NCBI GenBank assembly: GCA_026391235.1
Contig: JAPLDV010000527.1
Location: forward strand, 1 to 7,015
Length of the DNA: 7,015 nucleotides
Direction: 5' to 3'
Origin: Bacteroidia bacterium
GTDB lineage: Bacteria > Bacteroidota > Bacteroidia > Bacteroidales > UBA12481
Made by a program: the position numbers and the translations under genes. A model generated the notes under the pieces. That model was not told the DNA's origin, ran no database searches, and worked only from the letters and a program-made list of their open reading frames with translations. Positions 1 to 5,797 of this stretch are shown in pieces; within the stretch, counting starts at the first letter, position 1; each line of letters begins with the position of its first letter.

Positions 1-1
1 C

Positions 2-3000
2 ACGATCAACGCCGGTGCCTCATTAACCATCAGTGGCTCCAAGACGCTGACCGTCAGCGGTAGCTGGTCGAACAGCGGCACTTTCACGGCAAATTCCGGC
101 ACGGTAGTTTTTAACGGGGCAGCCCAAACAGTCGGCACCGGACCCTTTAACAACCTTACCCTGGCAGGCAGTGGGGTAAAGACTACCACGGGAGTTACTG
201 TAAACGGTGTTCTATCGATGGAAGGAACCGCAACAGCTTCCGTTGCACCAACTTACGGTGCAGCTGCTACCCTTCAATACAATACAACCACAGCCCGACC
301 AGCCGGGTTTGAATGGAAAACACCATTTGCGGCAACCGGTGGTGTAATTATTGCCAATACCGGAACCATAACCCTGAATGCAGCCAAGGTATTCAATGCA
401 TCGGTCCCCCTAATTATTAATTCCAATGCAACGCTGGCTACCAATAACAATCAAGTGACTTTTGGCGGCAATTTTGTCAACGATGGTACGTTTACAGCCG
501 GTAGCTCTCCAACAATTATCGCCAATACCATGGCAGCGCAGAGCATTGACGGGTTCACCACCACGGGCCTGGTGTCCATGACCAAAACATCCGGTACTGC
601 GACATTCGCGGGAAATGTGAACGGCGCCGGATTCACCATGAATGGAAATGGTGGAACTCTGAATCTCGGAGCCGGATTGACTCATACATTTACCGGGGCC
701 TGGACAAGAACCAATGGCACATTGAATGGTGGATCAAGCCTTCTGAGAATTGGAGGTAGTGTGAGCGGAACCGTAGGCACATTCACGGCCGGAACAGGGA
801 CTGTTGAATGGTATGCTACAGGTGCACAAACTATTGCAGGAGTGTCTTACAATAATCTTACATTATCGGGTTCCGGTGCCAAAACCACCACCGGGGCTAC
901 AGTCAACGGCATTCTTTCCATGGAAGGAACTGCGACAACGACAGGCACAGTTGCCACTTATGGAAGTGCAGCAACATTGCAATACAAAGGTTCGGGGACC
1001 CAGACTACAGGAACTGAATTTCCTGCTGCATGGAGCGGAACCGGAGGGGTGATCATTGATAACAACAGTGGAGTCACCTTAAATGCCATAAAAACAATTT
1101 CCAATAATCTAACTCTTACCAATGGTGTACTCGCAACAGGCACTTTTATATTTTCACCGGCTACAGTTTCACGAACCAATGGCTGGGTTTTTGGAAATCT
1201 GCAGTTACCTGTTGCAACCGGTTCGCCAACAAAAGATTTTTATATCGGTGATGCTGTCAGCTACACCCCCGTTTCGCTTACATTTACCAGTGTAACCACA
1301 TCAGGGAAGATCACGGCAACTACCACCGGCAGCGAACATCCCAATATAAGCACTTCAAACCTGAATGCTTCATACAGTGCAAACCGCTACTGGACTCTTT
1401 CAAACAACGGTACAGTATTTACCAGTTATAGCGCTACATTCAGTTTTGTTGCCGGAGATGTTGATGGAGGTGCTTCAGCATTGAGTTTTGAGGGAGGTTT
1501 GTATAGCGGTTCTTCCTGGACCTATCCAATCCTGGGGGCAAGAACTTCTATAAGCACACAATTAACCGGTATAACTGGTTTCGGGAGTTTTGCCATTGCT
1601 GCAAAAAAAACCAATGTCTCGTTTACCGAAACATCGCAAAGTAGTGTTAACGAGAGCGGCATCATGACGATCACTGCACAGTTATCGGCAGTTATAGGGC
1701 AACCAGTTACTGTGCCGTTTACAGTAACCGGAACGGCAACAAATGGTACAGACTATACCATTACAGGAAGTCCGATTACTATTCCTGCCGGAAGTACTAC
1801 GGCCACAGCAACAATAACTATCATTGGCGATGCTCTTGATGAAGCCAACGAAACTGTCATTGTGACGATGGGAACTCCCACCAATGCAACTCAGGGTACA
1901 AACACGGTTCATACTGCCACCATCACCGATGACGATCCTGCACCAATAGTTTCGTTTACTTCTGCCTCGCAAAGCAGCGCCAATGAAAGCGGGACCATGA
2001 CGGTCACGGTCCAATTGTCCGCTGTCAGCGGGCAAACAGTTACTGTACCTTTTACGGTGACCGGCACCGCGACGGGTGGCGGTACTGACTATAACATTTC
2101 AGCAAGCCCTGTTACTATTAATGCCGGAAATACTACCGGGACAATAACGATAACTATCGTTAGCGATGCTCTTGATGAAGCCGATGAAACAGTCATCGTT
2201 TCAATGGGGACACCCACCAATGCAACTGCAAGTGGAACAACTGTACATACAGCTATCATTACCGATGACAATGCCGCACCTGCAGTTTCATTTACTACCG
2301 CTTCGCAAACGAGTACCGATGAAAATGGTACGATGACCATTACCGCACAATTATCTGCAGTAAGCGGTCAAACGGTGACCTTGCCGTTTACGGTGACAGG
2401 CACCGCCACAGGCGGGGGCACAGACTATGCCATTACCGCCAGCCCGGTTACCATTGCTGCCGGAAGCACAACCGCAACAATCACCATATCCATTGTAGAC
2501 GATGCACTGGTCGAAGTCAGTGAAACAGTTATTGTGACTATGGGCACACCGACCTTTGCAACAGCAGGAGCGGTTAGTGTGCACACCGCAACAATTGTTG
2601 ACAATGATTCCGGCCCCCCGGGTTCAATTTATGTTAACCGGCAGTCTCCTGAAAAGACCTATACCCCTGCACAGTTGGTTCAGAATGTTCTGGTGCAAGG
2701 CTGCTTAACTGCCAGTAACATTGTTTTTACCGGGGCCGCCACTCAAATCGGTCACTTTACAAACGGTACCTCTTCCTTCCCGCTCACTGAAGGAATTATC
2801 CTTTCAACCGGTAAAGTTGCCGATGCAGAAGGTCCGAATGAGGATTTCGGAACTACTACTTTTTTTTCCGGAGCAGGAGATGCCAATATTAACACCATCA
2901 CCGGTGGAACTTCATCCGATGCCGCAGTTTTGGAATTTGATTTTGTGCCGGCCGGAAACACGATTCAGTTTAACTATGTTTTTGCATCTGAAGAATACTC

Positions 3001-5797
3001 CGAGGCCGTAGAGGCTAATTACAACGATGCATTTGCATTTTTGTTGAGTGGTCCCGGAATCACTGGTACCATTAATGTTGCTTTAATTCCTTCCACATCA
3101 ACCGCAGTATCTATTAATACGGTTCACGGTCAGGGGAATCAGTCAGTAATGACTTATCCTGCCGAGCTTCAGGCTATTGTAGCGAGCCATAGTCCTTTCG
3201 GACATCCATGGGTCAGAGTTACAGACAATGTAAATGGTTATTTTGGAACCTCTCCAAGCCGTTACTACTACCGGATTACTCCGGTTGCAAATGTTGCGGC
3301 ACCTCCTGAGAATGCCTCTTACTATGTAGATAACGGCCAATTTATGGACCGGATCATAAACGGACCCGATGGAAGGAGACAACTACAATACTCAGGCGGG
3401 AATGGGGTTTCAGAAATGGAGTATGATGGAAGAACAACCGTTTTAACCGCTACACATACCGTTACAAAATGCCAGACTTATCACATAAAAATGGTGATTG
3501 CCGATGTAGGTGACGGGAAGTGGGATTCGGGAGTGTTTTTAGAAGGACGTAGTTTTTCATCAGATAATGTACAGATTTTCAGTCAGCTGGAAGGCTTAAC
3601 AGGCGAAGCTGCTTCAATGTATGAAGGTTGTAACGGCAGTTATATTCGTTTTCAACGGATTGCTGGAGCCAACAACAGTCAACCCATGACTTTTCCGGTC
3701 ATTCTTGCCGGCACCGCTCAAAACGGAGTCGATTTTGTTTACACCGATGCTTCAGGAACAATTCTTGGGGATGGCACATTCCCTGTTTCAGCAACCATTC
3801 CGGCCGGGCAAAATTATGCTGATTATTATTACAAAGCACTTTCAGATGGGGTTATTGAGGGTACTGAAACCATTATTTTCAAGGTAAACACCAGCTGCCC
3901 CTGTAATGTGGTGCCGGTTTATTTCGAAATCCTTGTTAACATTATTGATGTTCCGCAGATTCAAACGTCTTCAGTATCGGTCATACGATGCGAATCCATC
4001 GGGAACCCGGTTGCTACCATTACGGTGAATATGCAAAACGGGCTGGATCCGGCTAATTACCGGTTTAAATTGGATGGTGGTTCCTATCAGTTGAGCAATA
4101 TATTTACCATTACCTCAACGCAACCTGATGGAGCGGATATTGTTGGATTCAGCCATTCGGTAACTGTCAGCGATGCGTATTCCTGTAATTTTGTTACTGA
4201 AAACAATATAATCATTCCACCAATTTCACCTTCACTTGCCAGTGCCGGTCCGGATATGGCGATATGTGAGGGGCAGACCGGCGTTCATTTGAATGCCTCT
4301 GGAGGTCTTTATTATGCATGGACCTCCTCACCGGCCAACGGCATTACTTATTTGTCAAGTACAACCATTGCTAATCCTGCTGTTGGCGCGACTATTCCAC
4401 CGGGCGTTTACACTTTTACTGTAACCACCCAGAATGAGCCCGGGAATACGCCAGCCTGCCAGGGATCGGATTACATGGTTCTTACGGTGAATCAGAAGCC
4501 AGGTGTTATAGCAACTGCAAATCTATACGCGGTTTGCAATGGTACGCCCATTCAATTAAATACTGCTGTGACTAACGGAGGGACCTCTCCAACATATGAA
4601 TGGTTCCCTACCACTGATTTGAGCAGCTCAACAATTGCTAATCCGGTTTATACGCCTTATGTTAGTTCTTACCTGGCGCAATTCTTTTATGTAAGTGTAA
4701 CGGGAACCAACGGGTGTTCCATCAATGTGGGTGCCCCAAGGATTGAGGTGTTCCCATCGCCGTTAATTATTATTGGAACGATAATCAATACTACTTGCGG
4801 GGGCAGTAATGGTTCGGCAACCGTTTCAGCGAGCTCACCAGGAACCAGCCCTGCTCCGACATTTACCTATCGATGGGATGCAGCAGCAGGAAACCAGACC
4901 GGTGCAACGGCTACCAACCTGGTCGCAGGAATTTATACAGTGACTGTTACGGATGCTATCCATGGATGTTCCGCCACCAAGGAAGTCACCGTGGGAGCCA
5001 CTCCCGATATCACTCCTCCAACGGCTGTTTGTAAGAGTATTTCAATAAACCTGGATGGAACAGGGAACGCTACCATAACTCCCGCTGATATCAACAACGC
5101 TTCTACCGACAATTGTACCGCTAGCGGAAGCTTGTTGCTGTCGCTAAATAAATCGGCATTTAATGCTAGCAATGTAGGAGCCAATACCGTAACCTTAACG
5201 GTAACAGATGCCGCTGGAAATTCCAGTACCTGTACAGCAACCGTCACGGTTAATTATTCAGCAACCTGTAATACTACCGGGTTACGGACTATCTACAAAG
5301 AATGTTTTGGGTCAGGAACCGTGGATGGAGGTTATTCCATTTCAGGAGGTACGAGTTACAATATTGTTTCGGAGCGGATGAGAGTCACTACCAATACAAA
5401 TACCGGCAACTTCTTCCTTTCGCGTTCGATTAACATCTCGAGTTATACAAATTTGAACATTTCGGTATCTGTTCCGGCTCAAAACCAGTTGGATGCGGGA
5501 CAGGATTATATCCAGCTCTGGTACTCACTCAATGGAGGGGCTTATGTTCAATTTGCCAATAATGGGAATATGTCAGGTACCTGGACCGGGACATCTTGTT
5601 CGAATGTGCCCAATGGTAATACCGTGCAAATTATAATATTGAGTTACCAGGACGGTGCATCGGAATGGCGAGAATTTGATGATGTCCATCTCACCGGCAG
5701 CCCGGCTATGGAAGCAGCAGCCATTATTACCAATGTAAGCTGCAAATACATATGCATGGACCACTTCGAACGGGAGCGGCCTGGCTGCCACCTCTGA
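2..5797 (+). CDS. Giant multidomain surface adhesin-like protein, 5'-partial, ends at a frame break
   Basis: This is a large extracellular repeat protein of Bacteroidota type, probably a cell-surface adhesin or matrix protein; its ligand cannot be told from sequence. The frame is open from base 2, so the true start lies upstream and the ATG at 218 is an internal Met inside a repeat. It gives 1931 residues before TGA 5795-5797. Numbered from base 2, the domains are: Cys-free beta-strand repeats 1-389, closing beta domain 390-538, three Calx-beta 539-870, choice-of-anchor L 875-1187, Calx-beta-like 1207-1318, Ig/PKD-like 1410-1585, SprB repeat 1588-1668, HYR-like 1669-1752, jelly-roll-like 1753-1903, then the start of a second SprB repeat. 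The last ~17 residues (after NVSCK) are rich in His, Arg, Glu and Met, unlike the Thr/Ser/Gly/Asn-rich protein, and are out of frame; the natural continuation is in another frame from about 5748. Type IX secretion is inferred from the family; no sorting domain is in the window. Confidence 0.9.
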   Translation, partial: TINAGASLTISGSKTLTVSGSWSNSGTFTANSGTVVFNGAAQTVGTGPFNNLTLAGSGVKTTTGVTVNGVLSMEGTATASVAPTYGAAATLQYNTTTARPAGFEWKTPFAATGGVIIANTGTITLNAAKVFNASVPLIINSNATLATNNNQVTFGGNFVNDGTFTAGSSPTIIANTMAAQSIDGFTTTGLVSMTKTSGTATFAGNVNGAGFTMNGNGGTLNLGAGLTHTFTGAWTRTNGTLNGGSSLLRIGGSVSGTVGTFTAGTGTVEWYATGAQTIAGVSYNNLTLSGSGAKTTTGATVNGILSMEGTATTTGTVATYGSAATLQYKGSGTQTTGTEFPAAWSGTGGVIIDNNSGVTLNAIKTISNNLTLTNGVLATGTFIFSPATVSRTNGWVFGNLQLPVATGSPTKDFYIGDAVSYTPVSLTFTSVTTSGKITATTTGSEHPNISTSNLNASYSANRYWTLSNNGTVFTSYSATFSFVAGDVDGGASALSFEGGLYSGSSWTYPILGARTSISTQLTGITGFGSFAIAAKKTNVSFTETSQSSVNESGIMTITAQLSAVIGQPVTVPFTVTGTATNGTDYTITGSPITIPAGSTTATATITIIGDALDEANETVIVTMGTPTNATQGTNTVHTATITDDDPAPIVSFTSASQSSANESGTMTVTVQLSAVSGQTVTVPFTVTGTATGGGTDYNISASPVTINAGNTTGTITITIVSDALDEADETVIVSMGTPTNATASGTTVHTAIITDDNAAPAVSFTTASQTSTDENGTMTITAQLSAVSGQTVTLPFTVTGTATGGGTDYAITASPVTIAAGSTTATITISIVDDALVEVSETVIVTMGTPTFATAGAVSVHTATIVDNDSGPPGSIYVNRQSPEKTYTPAQLVQNVLVQGCLTASNIVFTGAATQIGHFTNGTSSFPLTEGIILSTGKVADAEGPNEDFGTTTFFSGAGDANINTITGGTSSDAAVLEFDFVPAGNTIQFNYVFASEEYSEAVEANYNDAFAFLLSGPGITGTINVALIPSTSTAVSINTVHGQGNQSVMTYPAELQAIVASHSPFGHPWVRVTDNVNGYFGTSPSRYYYRITPVANVAAPPENASYYVDNGQFMDRIINGPDGRRQLQYSGGNGVSEMEYDGRTTVLTATHTVTKCQTYHIKMVIADVGDGKWDSGVFLEGRSFSSDNVQIFSQLEGLTGEAASMYEGCNGSYIRFQRIAGANNSQPMTFPVILAGTAQNGVDFVYTDASGTILGDGTFPVSATIPAGQNYADYYYKALSDGVIEGTETIIFKVNTSCPCNVVPVYFEILVNIIDVPQIQTSSVSVIRCESIGNPVATITVNMQNGLDPANYRFKLDGGSYQLSNIFTITSTQPDGADIVGFSHSVTVSDAYSCNFVTENNIIIPPISPSLASAGPDMAICEGQTGVHLNASGGLYYAWTSSPANGITYLSSTTIANPAVGATIPPGVYTFTVTTQNEPGNTPACQGSDYMVLTVNQKPGVIATANLYAVCNGTPIQLNTAVTNGGTSPTYEWFPTTDLSSSTIANPVYTPYVSSYLAQFFYVSVTGTNGCSINVGAPRIEVFPSPLIIIGTIINTTCGGSNGSATVSASSPGTSPAPTFTYRWDAAAGNQTGATATNLVAGIYTVTVTDAIHGCSATKEVTVGATPDITPPTAVCKSISINLDGTGNATITPADINNASTDNCTASGSLLLSLNKSAFNASNVGANTVTLTVTDAAGNSSTCTATVTVNYSATCNTTGLRTIYKECFGSGTVDGGYSISGGTSYNIVSERMRVTTNTNTGNFFLSRSINISSYTNLNISVSVPAQNQLDAGQDYIQLWYSLNGGAYVQFANNGNMSGTWTGTSCSNVPNGNTVQIIILSYQDGASEWREFDDVHLTGSPAMEAAAIITNVSCKYICMDHFERERPGCHL
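83..442 (+). repeat. Long beta-strand repeat, copy 1
   Basis: This copy encodes a GTFTA..GTV start, then GAAQTVGTGPFNNLTLAGSG, KTTTG, VNGVLSMEGTAT, YG.AATLQY and TGGVII....ITLNA. The same order of motifs recurs 699-702 bases later (782-1138) with conserved spacing. The sequence is Thr/Gly/Asn-rich with alternating hydrophobic residues, as in surface-protein beta-solenoid or stacked-strand repeats. The fold is inferred. Confidence 0.8.
782..1138 (+). repeat. Long beta-strand repeat, copy 2
   Basis: This copy encodes GTFTAGTGTVEW, GAQTIAGVSYNNLTLSGSG, KTTTG, VNGILSMEGTAT, YGSAATLQY and TGGVIIDNNSGVTLNA, matching copy 1 at 83-442 motif by motif. The ATG of SMEG is at 920 against 218 in copy 1, a period of 702 bases. 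The DNA is clearly diverged, mostly at third positions, so the duplication is old rather than recent. The spacer between copies (443-781) carries a shorter, more diverged copy of the opening motif at about 467-540 (GNFVNDGTFTAG... AAQSIDG). Confidence 0.8.
1169..1615 (+). other. Closing beta-rich domain after the repeat region
   Basis: About 149 residues without Cys, beginning SRTNGWVFGNLQLPV and ending GFGSFAIAAKKTN, with RYWTLSNNGTVF in the middle. In Bacteroidota surface proteins a stretch of this type often ends a beta-strand repeat region, with a GFG.FAI closing motif just before the next domain. I know no specific function. An eight-A run (1603-1610) lies at its boundary with the first Calx-beta repeat. 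Confidence 0.55.
1616..1948 (+). repeat. Calx-beta domain, tandem copy 1
   Basis: 111 residues starting VSFTETSQSSVNESG, with PFTVTGTATNGTDYTI, an IPAGSTTATATITI strand, the acidic DALDEANETVIVTM motif, and an ATITDDD ending. This is the Calx-beta pattern, an immunoglobulin-like fold that in known members binds calcium through acidic residues at the domain end. In secreted bacterial proteins it usually stiffens or extends an adhesin. It has one residue fewer than copies 2 and 3 at TNGTDY against TGGGTDY. Confidence 0.9.
1949..2284 (+). repeat. Calx-beta domain, tandem copy 2
   Basis: 112 residues starting VSFTSASQSSANESG, with GQTVTVPFTVTGTATGGGTDY, DALDEADETVIVSMGTPTNA and ITDDN at the end. 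It follows copy 1 directly and shares most positions with it; the stretch around DALDE and MGTPTNAT is also close at DNA level, so copies 1 and 2 look like the most recently separated pair. The acidic calcium-type residues are kept. Confidence 0.9.
2285..2611 (+). repeat. Calx-beta domain, tandem copy 3
   Basis: About 109 residues starting VSFTTASQTSTDENG, with GQTVTLPFTVTGTATGGGTDY, DALVEVSETVIVTMGTPTFA and IVDND at the end. It is clearly homologous to the two preceding copies, but the acidic motif DALDEANE/DALDEADE is here DALVEVSE, so two acidic or polar positions have changed to Val and Ser. A short Gly/Pro linker (SGPPG) then leads into the choice-of-anchor L domain. Confidence 0.88.
2624..3562 (+). 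other. Choice-of-anchor L domain
   Basis: About 313 residues with the hallmark motifs of this family in order: YTPAQLVQNVLVQGC near the start, GIILSTGKVADAEGPN (from 2792), AVLEFDFVPAG, FNYVFASEEYSE (EEYSE at 2990-3004), NDAFAFLLSGPG, VSINTV, YYVDNG, DGRTTVLTA, and CQTYHIKMVIADVGDG followed by WDSGVFLEGRSFSS. The family is defined by occurring in surface proteins that use various C-terminal anchors, including type IX sorting domains; its biochemical role is not established. It holds the first Cys of the protein in this window (2702-2704). About 60 residues sit between INTV and YYVDNG, which looks longer than I remember for the family. Confidence 0.88.
3620..3955 (+). other. Diverged Calx-beta-like domain
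   Basis: About 112 residues starting YEGCNGSYIRFQR, with AGTAQNGVDFVYT, ATIPAGQNYADYYYKA, GVIEGTETIIFKVN and EILVNIIDVP at the end. The order GTA.NG.D, IPAG, G.ET matches Calx-beta-like modules that commonly follow choice-of-anchor L domains in Bacteroidota. It carries Cys at the start and a CPC pair (SCPCNV), unlike the Cys-free Calx-beta repeats upstream. Assignment is from motif order only. Confidence 0.6.
3956..4228 (+). other. Unassigned Ig-like stretch
   Basis: About 91 residues with two Cys (VIRCES and YSCNF). The core NYRFKLDGGSYQLSNIFT followed by HSVTVSDAYSCNF resembles the 'Y.LDGG.YQ....F ... VTV.DA..C' pattern of SprB or Ig-like repeats in Bacteroidota surface proteins. It is too diverged for me to name a family firmly. 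Confidence 0.4.
4229..4501 (+). other. Ig/PKD-like domain (AGPD..IC type)
   Basis: About 91 residues with SAGPDMAICEGQTGVHLNAS, YYAWTSSPANG, TTIANPAVG, YTFTVTTQN and a second Cys in PACQGSD before the last strand. This is the typical CHU_C-associated Ig/PKD-like module of Bacteroidota secreted proteins, with one Cys early and one late that probably form a disulfide. Confidence 0.7.
4502..4756 (+). other. Ig/PKD-like domain, second copy
   Basis: About 85 residues directly after the previous domain, with AVCNGTPIQLNTAVTNGG, YEWFPTTDLSSSTIANPVYT, FYVSVTGTNGCS and EVFPSP. It has the same overall order as the preceding domain (early Cys, W on the central strand, IANP, late Cys) and is a diverged copy of it. 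Confidence 0.68.
4763..5005 (+). other. Intact SprB-type repeat
   Basis: About 81 residues with the SprB pattern: IINTTCGGSNGSATVSAS, FTYRWDAAAG, ATNLVAGIYTVTVTDAIHGC. SprB repeats occur in many copies in the mobile gliding adhesin of Flavobacterium and singly in many other Bacteroidota surface proteins, so their presence does not by itself show gliding motility. This copy is the in-gene reference showing what the broken repeat near 5741 has lost. Confidence 0.82.
5006..5257 (+). other. HYR-like domain
   Basis: About 84 residues with DITPPTAVCKSISINLDGTG, ATITPADINNASTDNCT, VGANTVTLTVTDAAGNSSTC and ATVTVN. The order TPP..VC, LD..G, DNC, VG.NTVTLTVTDA.GN...C is the HYR-like pattern, an Ig-like fold found in extracellular adhesion proteins. 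Three Cys are present. Confidence 0.78.
5258..5710 (+). other. Probable jelly-roll (lectin-like) domain
   Basis: About 151 residues with LRTIYKECFGSG near the start, ISSYTNLNISVSVPA, DYIQLWYSLNGGAYVQF, and SEWREFDDVHLTG at the end. The 'D.I.LWYS.NGG....F ... E...FDDV.LTG' arrangement is usual for beta-sandwich (concanavalin- or MAM-like) domains in Bacteroidota secreted proteins. No sugar-binding site can be assigned. It may contribute to surface or glycan binding, which is inference. Confidence 0.55.
5739..5797 (+). other. Frame break inside a SprB repeat (probable 3n+2 base deletion)
   Basis: Upstream the reading reads ITNVSC, the usual opening of a SprB repeat; four bases after the Cys codon (5741-5743) the other frame reads TYAW, the usual later strand. 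The intact SprB repeat at 4763-5005 has 22 residues between Cys and TYRW, so the Gly/Ser-rich middle is missing here. The junction fits loss of everything from the last base of an Asn codon (AAT) to the first base of a Tyr codon (TAT), that is 3n+2 bases, which is the shift observed. The old frame then ends at TGA 5795-5797. The break and frame change are read directly; the deletion model is inferred from the family and the sister repeat. Confidence 0.78.

Noticed and set aside
218..220. ATG at 218 as the gene start
   Set aside because: The same frame is open and encodes matching repeat sequence back to base 2; the ATG is the internal Met of SMEG, which recurs at 920, and no ribosome binding site precedes it.
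410..685. Minus-strand open frames, such as this one and those at 1682-2035, 2351-2584, 4933-5247 and 5825-6118
   Set aside because: They lie opposite the repeat-coding strand, have no recognisable domains, and show compositions expected from reading Thr/Gly/Ala-rich repeats backwards.
804..1052. Plus-strand open frames in another frame at 804-1052, 2721-3011 and 3705-3887
   Set aside because: They lie wholly within the main coding frame, which has clear family motifs there, so they are shadows.
1616..2611. CRISPR-like or mobile repeat array
   Set aside because: The ~333-336-base period is in frame, encodes Calx-beta domains, and differs mainly at third codon positions, so it is a protein-coding repeat.
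5739..5760. Programmed ribosomal frameshift joining the two frames
   Set aside because: There is no slippery heptamer of the X-XXY-YYZ kind and no known +1 signal, the needed shift is +1 or -2, and part of the SprB repeat would still be missing after the shift.
5741..5797. Phase-variable switch at the frame break
   Set aside because: No homopolymer or short tandem repeat is present at the junction. Overlapping small palindromes (CATATG, ATGCAT) and a repeated TGCA occur there but are too short to carry weight.
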